The notes beneath the pieces were generated by a model. The model was not told the DNA's origin. It ran no database searches and saw nothing but the letters and a program-made list of their open reading frames with translations. Position numbers and translations under genes: made by a program. Positions 56,036 through 64,000 of a stretch of DNA of 64,000 bases are shown here, piece by piece (within the stretch, counting starts at the first letter, position 1; each line of letters opens with the position of its first letter). The stretch is from CAVXXB01 sp963765585 (GTDB taxonomy: Bacteria > Calditrichota > Calditrichia > JAJRVZ01). Where the stretch lies: the NCBI GenBank assembly GCA_963765585.1, contig CAVXXB010000014.1, positions 1 through 64,000 of the forward strand, written 5' to 3'.

Positions 56036-57139
56036 TTATTGTGTCTTAAATGTTGTCAGGCTTAGCAAGGCAAGCAGAATACCAATGATCCAAAAACGAA
56101 CAACAACTTTGGATTCATGCCAGCCTTCAAGTTCAAAATGATGATGAATAGGCGCCATTTTAAAAACACGCTTTCCCTCGCCATATTTTTTCTTGGTGTA
56201 TTTGAAATAGGTGGTCTGGATAATGACCGAAAGCACCTCAAAAATAAAAACACCACCGATAATAATTAACAGTAATTCCTTTTTTATTAGTATGGCAACA
56301 GCGCCAAGTGCACTGCCCAGAGCCAGTGAGCCGGTATCTCCCATAAATATCTGTGCCGGATGTGTATTGTACCACAAAAATCCGATCGCAGCTCCCACAG
56401 CCGCCATACAAAAAACAGTGAGCTCTTCTGCTCCGGGCAGATATATAATATTAAGATAGTCACTGAATCTGGTATTTCCGGTTACATACGTCATGGCCGC
56501 AAAAGCTAAAAAAGCGATACCGCTTAAGCCGGCGGACAGACCATCGAGCCCGTCTGTCAGGTTTACGGCATTTGATGTACCTGTAATAACAAATACCACG
56601 ACTGCGATATAGAGGACGCCAAAATCAATTTCCAGATTTTTGAAGAATGGAATACTGGTATTGGAATGAAGTCCTTCAAAGAACGGGTGGAAATAAATAA
56701 TACAACCAATGACCAGTCCAAGTGAGATCTGTCCTATCAATTTATACTGGCTTACTAATCCCCGTTTAAGTTTTTTTACAGATTTTAAATAATCATCAAT
56801 AAATCCCACAACGGCCATTGCAAGTGTGGCTATTGAAACCAGAATAATATAAAAGTTTGTGATATTGGCCCACAAAAGTACTGCTATCACAATCGACGAA
56901 ATAATAATCAGGCCGCCCATAGTCGGTGTGCCCTTTTTTACCAGATGTGATTGCGGACCATCAGTCCGTATCTCTTCGCATAATTGCTTTTTCTGAAGCA
57001 TGCGAATAATACGGGGCCCAAGGAGCAGACTAATAAAAAGCGCCGTAATAGCTGCCAGGGCGGCTTTAACCGTAATGTATCTGAATACATTAAATCCAAA
57101 AAATACCGATGTGAGCTTGTATAAAAATTCTGCCAGCAT
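56036..57139 (-). CDS. mraY: Phospho-N-acetylmuramoyl-pentapeptide transferase MraY
   Basis: 367 residues with about ten membrane segments. Diagnostic motifs: KKGTPTMGGLIII, VVGFIDDYLKSVKK (Asp-Asp), NLTDGLDGLSAGLSG, FMGDTGSLALGSALG and APIHHHFELEGWHE (His triad). It makes lipid I from undecaprenyl phosphate at the inner membrane. It is full length and 12 bases after murF. Confidence 0.98.
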   Translation of the reverse strand: MLAEFLYKLTSVFFGFNVFRYITVKAALAAITALFISLLLGPRIIRMLQKKQLCEEIRTDGPQSHLVKKGTPTMGGLIIISSIVIAVLLWANITNFYIILVSIATLAMAVVGFIDDYLKSVKKLKRGLVSQYKLIGQISLGLVIGCIIYFHPFFEGLHSNTSIPFFKNLEIDFGVLYIAVVVFVITGTSNAVNLTDGLDGLSAGLSGIAFLAFAAMTYVTGNTRFSDYLNIIYLPGAEELTVFCMAAVGAAIGFLWYNTHPAQIFMGDTGSLALGSALGAVAILIKKELLLIIIGGVFIFEVLSVIIQTTYFKYTKKKYGEGKRVFKMAPIHHHFELEGWHESKVVVRFWIIGILLALLSLTTFKTQ

Positions 57140-57151
57140 AAAAATTCTTCT

Positions 57152-58534
57152 CTATAAAAAAGCCATTACTTTTTCCATTTGCATTCCGCGGGAACCTTTG
57201 ATTAATACGATGTCTCCCGGCCGCATGTATTCCTTTAAAGCCTTTCCCAATTCATCATGGGAATTGAAATTAAATATATTTTGATATCCCCGTTCCCGAA
57301 GTAAACCGGCTGCGATTGAAGTGAGTTCGCCGAGTGTAAAAATTCCATCCACATTATACTCGAGTAAATTGAACATCAGATCCTGATGCAGAGCCTCTCC
57401 ATTCAGTCCCAGTTCCAACATATCACCAACCACAACAATTTTCCGGCGATGATTCTTTTCGGCAATATGCTCCAGTGTTTCCAGGGCCGGTATGTAAGAA
57501 TCGGGATTCGCATTATAACTATCGTTTATAATCATGGTATCACCGTTCTTTACGATCTGCATGCGCTTATCGTAAGCCCGGAAGCTTTCCAGTGCGTCTT
57601 TAATCTCACTTTCTGTAAAACCAAAATATAAGGCAACTGCACTTGCTGCCAGTGCATTTTTTATATTGTGCATTCCAGGAACTCGCATCTCGATCCGGAC
57701 TTTGTCATTCAGTTCCCATATACCGGCGCCATCTTCGTTCAGTTCAATCAGTTTGCCCTGGACTTTTACATCGGGATCATTATCAAGACTAAAAGACCAT
57801 AATGATTTGCGACGCAACCTAAAATTTGGCAGGAGCGGATCATCACGGTTTAGAAAAATAACCCCCTTACTCTTTAAAAAATTGAACAGTTCTGTTTTTT
57901 CACGTGCGACACCTTCAATACTTGAAAAGAACTCCAGATGACCACGGCCAATATTGGTAATCAAGCCGGCAGTTGGTCTGGTTATAGCGCATAAAGCGGC
58001 AATCTCACCCGGATGATTGGTGCCCAGTTCGATGATAGAGACGTCATGTTCTGAATTAAGTGTTAACAGTGACAGAGGAACGCCAATATGATTGTTCAGG
58101 TTACCCCAGGTGCGATGTACATTCATTCTTGTCTGCAGGATCCAGGCAATCATTTCCTTGGTGGTTGTTTTTCCGTTTGTACCTGTTATTGCAAGAACAG
58201 GAATATTAAACTTTCTGCGATGCTGCGCCGCCAGTTTCTGTAGTGCAACCAGAGAGTCCTTGACGGCAAGTACCGGTATACCCATTGAGCTGACCTTGTG
58301 CGCAGAGGACTTATTAATAACCACTGCGGATGCGCCCAATCGAATTGCATCAATAATAAATTCGTGACCATCAAACTTAGGCCCCTTTAAAGCCCAGAAA
58401 ATCTGATTTGCCTTTAAGGAGCGACTATCGATAGAAATCCCGCGTACATTTTTTGACAGATCCGTTGCAGACGGTTCATTTACAAATTTTGAGTCCGGTA
58501 GTTTCTTCAAATCTGCCAGAGTGATATACTTCAT
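57152..58534 (-). CDS. murF: UDP-MurNAc-tripeptide--D-Ala-D-Ala ligase MurF
   Basis: 460 residues. ATP loop AITGTNGKTTTKEMIAWIL, the TNIGRGHLEFF motif, and INDSYNANPDSYIPAL in the C-terminal domain are typical of MurF. It adds D-Ala-D-Ala to complete the pentapeptide. It overlaps murE by 4 bases (ATGA). Confidence 0.97.
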   Translation of the reverse strand: MKYITLADLKKLPDSKFVNEPSATDLSKNVRGISIDSRSLKANQIFWALKGPKFDGHEFIIDAIRLGASAVVINKSSAHKVSSMGIPVLAVKDSLVALQKLAAQHRRKFNIPVLAITGTNGKTTTKEMIAWILQTRMNVHRTWGNLNNHIGVPLSLLTLNSEHDVSIIELGTNHPGEIAALCAITRPTAGLITNIGRGHLEFFSSIEGVAREKTELFNFLKSKGVIFLNRDDPLLPNFRLRRKSLWSFSLDNDPDVKVQGKLIELNEDGAGIWELNDKVRIEMRVPGMHNIKNALAASAVALYFGFTESEIKDALESFRAYDKRMQIVKNGDTMIINDSYNANPDSYIPALETLEHIAEKNHRRKIVVVGDMLELGLNGEALHQDLMFNLLEYNVDGIFTLGELTSIAAGLLRERGYQNIFNFNSHDELGKALKEYMRPGDIVLIKGSRGMQMEKVMAFL

Positions 58535-59982
58535 GCGTTATATTCCTTCACAATCAGCCGGTCATCAAATGGATATTTAATTCCATTGATCTCCTGATAG
58601 TCTTCATGACCCTTACCGGCAATTAAAATAGTATCCCCATTAGTTGCCTTTTTTAGTGCCATCTCAATTGCCTGTTTTCTATCCGGCTCAATAATAACAT
58701 TGTGCTTTGTATTGATTCCTTTTGTTATCTCCGATATAATCTCATCCGGATTCTCTGAACGCGGATTATCGGAAGTAACAAGTATTTCATCCGCTAGTGA
58801 GGCGGCAATGCGTCCCATAACAGGGCGTTTGGTTTTATCCCGGTCACCACCACAGCCGAATACAACCCATAATTTTTTCCCGGTTAAGTTCCGTAATACC
58901 TTTAGTGCTTTTTCCAGAGCATCAGGCGTGTGTGAATAATCGACAACAGCTGTTATGTTATTTTCCAGTTGTATCGCTTCAAGACGTCCGGGAATATTTG
59001 TTACATTTTCTATGCCGGTTTTTATTGTTTTTAAATCGAATCCTTGTGCTATTCCGGCGGATACAGCGGCCGCAATATTTTCAACATTAAATTCCCCAAT
59101 CAATGGGGAATTTATATCCATCTCACCATTTGGGGTAACAATGGTAAGCCTAAGGCCAGCAAGCCGGCTCTGCCAGGATTCCACCCGTATATCACACGAT
59201 TCGGCGCTGCCAAATGATATAGACTTGTTTTCCAGTTCTGTTACAAGTCTTTGTCCATACACATCGTTGTTATTTATAATTGCTGTGCCATCAGTTCTAA
59301 GTAATGAAAAAAGACTTTTCTTTGCTGCAAAATAGTCTTCCATGTCTTTATGAAAATCCAGGTGATCCTGGGTTAGATTGGTAAATACTGCAGATTGAAA
59401 CTCCAGATAATTTACCCTTCTAAGCGCCAGTGCATGCGAGGAGACTTCCAGAACACATCCTCTCTGACCCTGTTGATACATTTCATAAAACATGCGACAC
59501 AGGTCAGCCGATTCCGGTGTCGTGTTCCATGCTTCTCTTTGTTCGTTGCCAACCTGGTAAAATATGGTTCCAATCAATCCGCATTTAATACCGGCACTTT
59601 CCATGACAGATCTGATCAGAAATGATGTGGTTGTTTTACCATTGGTTCCGGTAATCCCGATCAAGTGCATCTGGTTTAGTTCGGGTTGAAAAAAATTAAC
59701 AGTCGTGTGAGCCAATGCATCACGTGAATCTTCAACCTCAATTTGTGGTATCTGTACTTGTGGTACCGCTTCTTCTACTATGGCAGCAGCTGCTCCCTTT
59801 TGTTCGACCTCCTTCAAAAAACTGTGTCCGTCCATGGTGTATCCACGGATGGCCACAAATAAACTCCCGGGAATTATATCCCGTGAATTGTGTGTGATAT
59901 TCGCAATCTGATGGTCTGAATAATTATATTTATTTTTAATACTGACATTTGTCAGGATCTGATCGAGAGACTTTACTTTCAT
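58531..59982 (-). CDS. murE: UDP-MurNAc-L-Ala-D-Glu--diaminopimelate ligase MurE
   Basis: 483 residues. ATP loop GITGTNGKTTTSFLIRSVM, FTNLTQDHLDFHKDMEDYF and VVDYSHTPDALEKAL identify MurE. The SDNPRSENP motif is the DNPR signature of meso-diaminopimelate-adding enzymes, so the peptidoglycan is predicted to contain meso-DAP. It begins 10 bases after ftsI. Confidence 0.97.
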   Translation of the reverse strand: MKVKSLDQILTNVSIKNKYNYSDHQIANITHNSRDIIPGSLFVAIRGYTMDGHSFLKEVEQKGAAAAIVEEAVPQVQIPQIEVEDSRDALAHTTVNFFQPELNQMHLIGITGTNGKTTTSFLIRSVMESAGIKCGLIGTIFYQVGNEQREAWNTTPESADLCRMFYEMYQQGQRGCVLEVSSHALALRRVNYLEFQSAVFTNLTQDHLDFHKDMEDYFAAKKSLFSLLRTDGTAIINNNDVYGQRLVTELENKSISFGSAESCDIRVESWQSRLAGLRLTIVTPNGEMDINSPLIGEFNVENIAAAVSAGIAQGFDLKTIKTGIENVTNIPGRLEAIQLENNITAVVDYSHTPDALEKALKVLRNLTGKKLWVVFGCGGDRDKTKRPVMGRIAASLADEILVTSDNPRSENPDEIISEITKGINTKHNVIIEPDRKQAIEMALKKATNGDTILIAGKGHEDYQEINGIKYPFDDRLIVKEYNA

Positions 59983-59992
59983 ATTCTTACCG

Positions 59993-62107
59993 TTACCGGC
60001 AGCTGAGTCTCAAATCCGAGCGAGTGGTAACTTTGGTACCCGGTTTAATCGATTGTTTTGTCACACGTCCGGTTCCGGTAATACTTACCCGAAATCTGGA
60101 GAAGTCCATTTTTTTCAACGCTTCCCGGATGGTCAATCCTCTCAGGTCTGGCATCGATTGGGATGTATGGTTGAGTTTTCCCAATTTAAACTCCACAGGA
60201 TCCTTCGATCTTGCCTGTGCAACCACGTATTTACCCTGACCGGCAACCTGATAATCAACATTTTTAAATTCAAAATAATCCTCTAATGCGGAAGCGGATA
60301 AGCCGGAGAAATTTGGTATATTTTTATTTGCCTGAGCAAACTGTGGTTGATATTCTCCGGTTATATCATCGATATCAGAAGGTGCGAAACTCAGAATACG
60401 CTTCATAATATTTCGAAAAATGGGAGCAGCCACATCCCCGCCATAGTAAACGGATCCGGGATTATCGAGAAAAATGGCAAGAACATATTCCGGGTGTTCC
60501 GCAGGGGCAAATCCGATAAATGAGGAAAGATATTTACCCCGAACATAACTTTTTGTTTTTTGGTTATATTTTTGCGCCGTACCGGTTTTACCGCCTATGG
60601 TTATACCCTCGATCTGTGCCTTTTTCCCTGTACCCCTGGTCACCGCACCTACCATGAATTGCCGGAGTTGTTCGGCAACCTCTTCAGACACCACCCGGCG
60701 AATTACCTTGGGTTCATTTTTCTGCAGCGTTTTACCTTCAGCTGACCGAATCTCTTCTAGAAGATAGGGACGCATTAATTCGCCGCCGTTTATAACCGAG
60801 GCATAGGCGTTAGTTATTTGTATTGCGGTTACTCCGATTTCCTGGCCAAAAGAAATCACTCCCTTTGAAAGTCCGGAAAATTTATTTGGCTTTGATAGAA
60901 GCCCCGTAGACTCACCAATTAAATTGACACCGGTCTGCGCATCAAATCCGAAATTTTTGATATATTGATAAAAGGTGTTTTTGGATATATCCGCACTTAA
61001 TTTGACCATCCCGATATTTGATGAATATTCAATTACTTTCTGAAATGAAAGCCATGCATGTTTTTTTGAATCATTTACCGTATGGTTATAATAACGGTAC
61101 TTGCCATTTTCACAAAAAACGATATCATCCGGTTTTTTTATGTTTTCCTGCAACAGAGCAGCCGCCGGAAATATTTTGAATGTCGATCCCGGTTCAAAAA
61201 TATCTGTTATGGTACGATTACGTCTGTGTTTAATGGATGAAGCCGAGGCATTATTGGGATCAAATCCAGGCGAACTATACATGGCCAGGATCTCCCCGGT
61301 GGAGGGATTCATCATTATGGCCATGCCATAATCGGCTCTGTATTTTTTGACTCCCAGGTCGAGTTCATCTTCAACGATTGTTTGGAAATTTTTATCTATG
61401 GTCAGAGTAATATCCACGCCTGCTTTTGATGATAACTGTGGGTAGTCTACGTTATAACCAAAGCGACGGCGGGCGTCTGCCATTAAAAATGTCCAACCGT
61501 TTTCTCCATGCAATTGTTCTTCGTATTGGAGTTCTATACCATTAATACCCTTATTGTCTACATCCGTAAATCCAATGACCTGACTTCCACATTTTCCAAA
61601 GGGATAGAATCTGCGATAACCTTCAATTCGTACGAGACCGGGATTATCCATTTCCCATATTTTCAACATCTTCTCGCGTGAAACCTTCCGTGCCATATAT
61701 TTAAAATCACGCGACGTATTCATGCGATCCAGATAATATTGTTTTGAATGTTTTAAATGCTTGGCAAATGCTGTGGCAATTTTATCTTTATTGTTAATTT
61801 TATTTAAATCCACAGCAAGATCATATTGGATCAAATCTGTTGCCAGGCATTCCTGATTCCGGTCAAAAATGTTACCCCGCTGAGCGGCAATATTGACTTT
61901 TTTTGCAGATTGAACCTTGCTCTGTTCGGTATAAAAGTCATGATTTTTAACCTGTATAATAAACAGCCGCGTTTCCAGGGCTGCCCAGAATATTAAAATT
62001 CCGACGATGATAATATAAATTCGTCGGAAGTGTATAGATTTCCCTGATCTGGTGCCCAAATCAACGTACTCCCGCCAATTTGAGATCCTGTGAAGAATTT
62101 GGATCAT
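59993..62107 (-). CDS. ftsI: Division transpeptidase FtsI/PBP3 with two PASTA domains
   Basis: 704 residues. One membrane segment at about 31-50 (IYIIIVGILIFWAALET), a PBP dimerisation domain (AAQRGNIFDRNQECLAT), then the transpeptidase with SxxK in FEPGSTFKIF, SxN in EYSSNIGM and KTGTAQ. Two PASTA-like domains end the protein (about 590-640, IPNFSGLSASALEDY; about 645-704, MPDLRGLTIREALKK). It crosslinks septal peptidoglycan together with FtsW. ATG 62107 overlaps the FtsL-like gene by 47 bases; a TTG at 62059, just past that stop, is an alternative start. Confidence 0.95.
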   Translation of the reverse strand: MIQILHRISNWREYVDLGTRSGKSIHFRRIYIIIVGILIFWAALETRLFIIQVKNHDFYTEQSKVQSAKKVNIAAQRGNIFDRNQECLATDLIQYDLAVDLNKINNKDKIATAFAKHLKHSKQYYLDRMNTSRDFKYMARKVSREKMLKIWEMDNPGLVRIEGYRRFYPFGKCGSQVIGFTDVDNKGINGIELQYEEQLHGENGWTFLMADARRRFGYNVDYPQLSSKAGVDITLTIDKNFQTIVEDELDLGVKKYRADYGMAIMMNPSTGEILAMYSSPGFDPNNASASSIKHRRNRTITDIFEPGSTFKIFPAAALLQENIKKPDDIVFCENGKYRYYNHTVNDSKKHAWLSFQKVIEYSSNIGMVKLSADISKNTFYQYIKNFGFDAQTGVNLIGESTGLLSKPNKFSGLSKGVISFGQEIGVTAIQITNAYASVINGGELMRPYLLEEIRSAEGKTLQKNEPKVIRRVVSEEVAEQLRQFMVGAVTRGTGKKAQIEGITIGGKTGTAQKYNQKTKSYVRGKYLSSFIGFAPAEHPEYVLAIFLDNPGSVYYGGDVAAPIFRNIMKRILSFAPSDIDDITGEYQPQFAQANKNIPNFSGLSASALEDYFEFKNVDYQVAGQGKYVVAQARSKDPVEFKLGKLNHTSQSMPDLRGLTIREALKKMDFSRFRVSITGTGRVTKQSIKPGTKVTTRSDLRLSCR

Positions 62108-62429
62108 TCTGGTTGAACTTTTTTACAACGAGTCGCGGCATATCTTCACTTGAGGAAATAAGGCCATATTTTTCTCTGGCCAGTTTTTCAATGCGACTAA
62201 TATGTGTCAATCGGTCAATTTCCACCTGCAAAAGAGACCTTTCATTTAATAATTGTTTCTTTTTTAGTTCAAGAGACCTGGTTTCACGAGCCAGTATGTC
62301 AATTTGAATAGACTGGTATTGAAAAAGGCCAATGACAACCACCACACCAATTATCCTGAGATATGATTTAAACGGCCATATAAAGACCTTGATAAATGCT
62401 TTCTTTGATGTCTTTGTTTGATTTTTCAT
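62061..62429 (-). CDS. ftsL: FtsL/DivIC-like septum protein
   Basis: 122 residues. A basic N-terminus, one membrane segment at about 25-42 (RIIGVVVVIGLFQYQSI), then a coiled coil (LARETRSLELKKKQLLNERS) and the motif SRIEKLAREKYGLI. The assignment rests on this topology, the leucine-zipper-like coil, the R-I-E-x-x-A-R-E-x-x-G-L motif and the position between rsmH and ftsI. It overlaps the rsmH stop by 4 bases. Confidence 0.8.
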   Translation of the reverse strand: MKNQTKTSKKAFIKVFIWPFKSYLRIIGVVVVIGLFQYQSIQIDILARETRSLELKKKQLLNERSLLQVEIDRLTHISRIEKLAREKYGLISSSEDMPRLVVKKFNQNDPNSSQDLKLAGVR

Positions 62430-63356
62430 AATATCTCTCCAACCCGGAGCAGCGCACTTCTGGCACGGGAATTGTCTTTTATTTCCTGCGCAGATGCTTT
62501 AACCGGTTTCCGGGTAATAATTTTTATTTGTGGCTGCAATCCACATACACATTGAGGAAAATCAGTCGGACAAACACAGGGATTTGCATTTTTCCGGAAG
62601 AAATTTTTTACAATTCTGTCCTCAAGTGAATGATAGGCAATTACCGCGATCCGGCCTCCGGGCTTTATAAATTTCAAACTTGTCTGCAAGACATGTTTCA
62701 GATTATCAAGTTCATGATTGACAGCAATTCGTAATGCCTGAAACACACGGGCATAACTTTTTATCGCATACCGGGGATGTGATGTTTTGTCTATAATATC
62801 CCGCAGCTGATTTGTATGCTCGAATGGTTGTTCTTGTCGTTGCGCAACAATCAGACGGGCAATTTTCCTGGAATTTCTTTCCTCGCCAAAATAGTAAAAT
62901 ATATCACTTCAGCTCGCCGGCATCTCTGGTGTTGAGTAAATCCCGGGCGGACTCAACTTCATTCCTGTTCATACGCATGTCGATTTGTCCGTTTGCCATA
63001 TAGGAGAATCCGCGATCTGCTTCATCAATCTGGTGAGATGAAACACCCAGATCCAATAAGATACCGTCGACAGCCTGGATATCAGTTTCGGATAGTATTT
63101 TTTCTGTATCCCGGAAATTGCGTTGAAAGTATGATATATTTTTATACTGTTTTAGTCTTTTCTTTGCGAAATCAATTGCTTCCGCATCCAGATCCAGGGC
63201 TATATATTTTGCTCCGGGAGAAAGAATTTCAAGAATGTGATCTGCGTGACCGCCTCCCCCGAGAGTACCATCAATGTAAATACCCCCAATATCTGTAATC
63301 AGGAGTTCCGCAGTTTCCCTACACAGGACCGGAACATGGTATGTTTTACTCATCAT
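62426..63356 (-). CDS. rsmH: 16S rRNA (cytosine1402-N4)-methyltransferase RsmH (one frameshift)
   Basis: Reconstructed product is about 309 residues. HVPVLCRETAELLI and IDGTLGGGGHADHIL (SAM loop), LDLGVSSHQIDEADRGFS, then, after the break, GGRIAVIAYHSLEDRIVKNFF and the cysteine-rich PCVCPTDFPQCVCG. The frame stops just after DAGEL near 62904, but the next frame continues with SDIFYYFGEERNSRKIARLI. One extra A near 62907 restores the family sequence. It overlaps mraZ by 11 bases. Confidence 0.93.
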
Positions 63357-63816
63357 TCGTAAATAATGCGCTGAAGCTTATTTCCTGAGCCAAAGTTTCC
63401 ATTGATGGATTATTTTGCTGCATGTAATCTTCGTAAATGGCCGGATTCCATAATTCCCATTTATTTAGTGACCCGAGTAATAAAATATCTTTGTCAATCT
63501 TTGCCATACTCAGTATATTCTCCGGTAGTAAAACCCGACCCTGATTATCCATGGTGGTTTTATACGCCGGGCCAATGAAAAGACGAATAAAATCACGTAC
63601 TTTCACATTAAAACTGTCAAGGGAACTCAATTTCCGGGTCAAACGTTTCCATTCGTCGTTCGAGTATACATACACACAACCCTCAAATCCGCGGGTAAAC
63701 ACAAGTGTACCTTCGGATTCCGGAGGTAGCATTTTGCGTATTCCGGATGGAATATTAACACGTTTTTTTGAATCCAGACTGAATCTGTATTCTCCCGAGA
63801 AATCATTTACTGCCAT
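63346..63816 (-). CDS. mraZ: Transcriptional regulator MraZ
   Basis: 156 residues with two SpoVT/AbrB-like halves: FSGEYRFSLDSKKRVNIPS and, in the second, KTTMDNQGRVLLPENIL. MraZ binds repeated boxes upstream of its own gene and controls the dcw cluster. Two such boxes and a sigma-70 promoter are visible just upstream. It is the first gene of the cluster. There is no clear SD; the GGAG inside the second box lies 14 bases before the ATG. Confidence 0.95.
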   Translation of the reverse strand: MAVNDFSGEYRFSLDSKKRVNIPSGIRKMLPPESEGTLVFTRGFEGCVYVYSNDEWKRLTRKLSSLDSFNVKVRDFIRLFIGPAYKTTMDNQGRVLLPENILSMAKIDKDILLLGSLNKWELWNPAIYEDYMQQNNPSMETLAQEISFSALFTNDE

Positions 63817-63826
63817 AATCAGGGAT

Positions 63827-63856
63827 ATTGCTCCACTTTAAGGAAAATTGCTCCAC
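63827..63856 (-). promoter_or_regulatory. Two MraZ-box-like direct repeats (GTGGAGCAAT)
   Basis: Minus-strand GTGGAGCAAT occurs at 63856-63847 and again at 63836-63827, identical over 10 bases with a 20-base period, i.e. two helical turns. The second copy extends to AAAGTGGAG. They overlap and follow the predicted start site, so MraZ binding here would repress. MraZ boxes in other bacteria are short GTGG/TGGG-type direct repeats in this position. Confidence 0.65.
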
Positions 63857-63857
63857 A

Positions 63858-63886
63858 ATTCTACTAGATTTTTCGACCTAAATCAA
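63858..63886 (-). promoter_or_regulatory. Sigma-70 promoter of the dcw cluster
   Basis: On the minus strand TTGATT (63886-63881) is followed by exactly 17 bases and TAGAAT (63863-63858). The predicted start is near 63851, about 35 bases before the mraZ ATG. The remaining bases 63887-64000 are AT-rich with no gene recognised. Confidence 0.75.
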
Positions 63887-64000
63887 GAGAATATGAGTTT
63901 TTTTTTATTTACTTAATTCAAAAATCATAAGGATTTACGAGAAAAGAACAACGGGGCAAGGATTCGATGTTCATTTGAGGCAGATTGCCGACTTTTTCAG

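Noticed and set aside
15835..62910. Programmed +1 frameshifting as a shared mechanism
   Set aside because: The break sites have no common slippery sequence or adjacent stop/SD signal and include essential genes not known to be recoded; sequence error is the simpler reading.

Overview
The window reads as a chromosomal segment of a Gram-negative bacterium of the FCB group or a close relative (Marinimicrobia-, Calditrichota- or KSB1-like). This is inferred from a PorV-type outer-membrane protein next to a giant protein with a type IX/FlgD-like sorting domain, a patatin fused to a BamA-type barrel, a DUF4159/DUF4175 pair, and a division cluster containing a PASTA-bearing FtsI. No rRNA, tRNA, CRISPR array, insertion sequence or phage gene is visible. 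Gene density is high and no gene-free stretch exceeds about 250 bases.

Layout. Bases 1-14820 hold the 3' part of a giant repeat-built surface protein (start upstream of the window), followed at once by a PorV-TPR fusion (14832-16761). Bases 16771-21891 encode a partner-switching signalling set: a membrane protein combining an RsbW-like ATPase, HAMP and SpoIIE-type phosphatase with a DNA-binding-like tail, a STAS protein with a related tail, and a DUF456 membrane protein. Bases 22122-28963 carry DUF4159, DUF4175 and patatin-BamA envelope genes. Bases 28943-34518 carry mutY, an orphan receiver/HisKA-like protein, a PIN-PhoH locus split by one in-frame TGA, trhP (peptidase U32), a small membrane protein and a rhodanese. 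Bases 34659-42474 carry a hybrid histidine kinase, lon, a glcD/glcF pair and an outer-membrane protein. Bases 42481-47668 form a replication/repair group: a HolC-like protein, a UvrD-type helicase with an internal DEDDh exonuclease, and recJ. A perfect bidirectional hairpin (47696-47732) separates this from a complete minus-strand dcw cluster running from mraZ (63816) to ftsZ (47745).

Sequence quality matters for reading this window. Six genes outside the giant gene, including the essential ftsW and rsmH, are each broken by exactly one extra base, and the giant gene has about twenty breaks, mostly of the same sign. I read these as uncorrected insertion errors, denser where long repeats hinder polishing, not as decay. 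The entries below give the reconstructed full genes.

The most novel-looking item is the partner-switching set at 16.8-21.4 kb. The phosphatase and its putative STAS partner carry related C-terminal transposase-type helix-turn-helix segments. This suggests a switch that acts at DNA or through a shared dimerising tail instead of, or in addition to, a free sigma factor.
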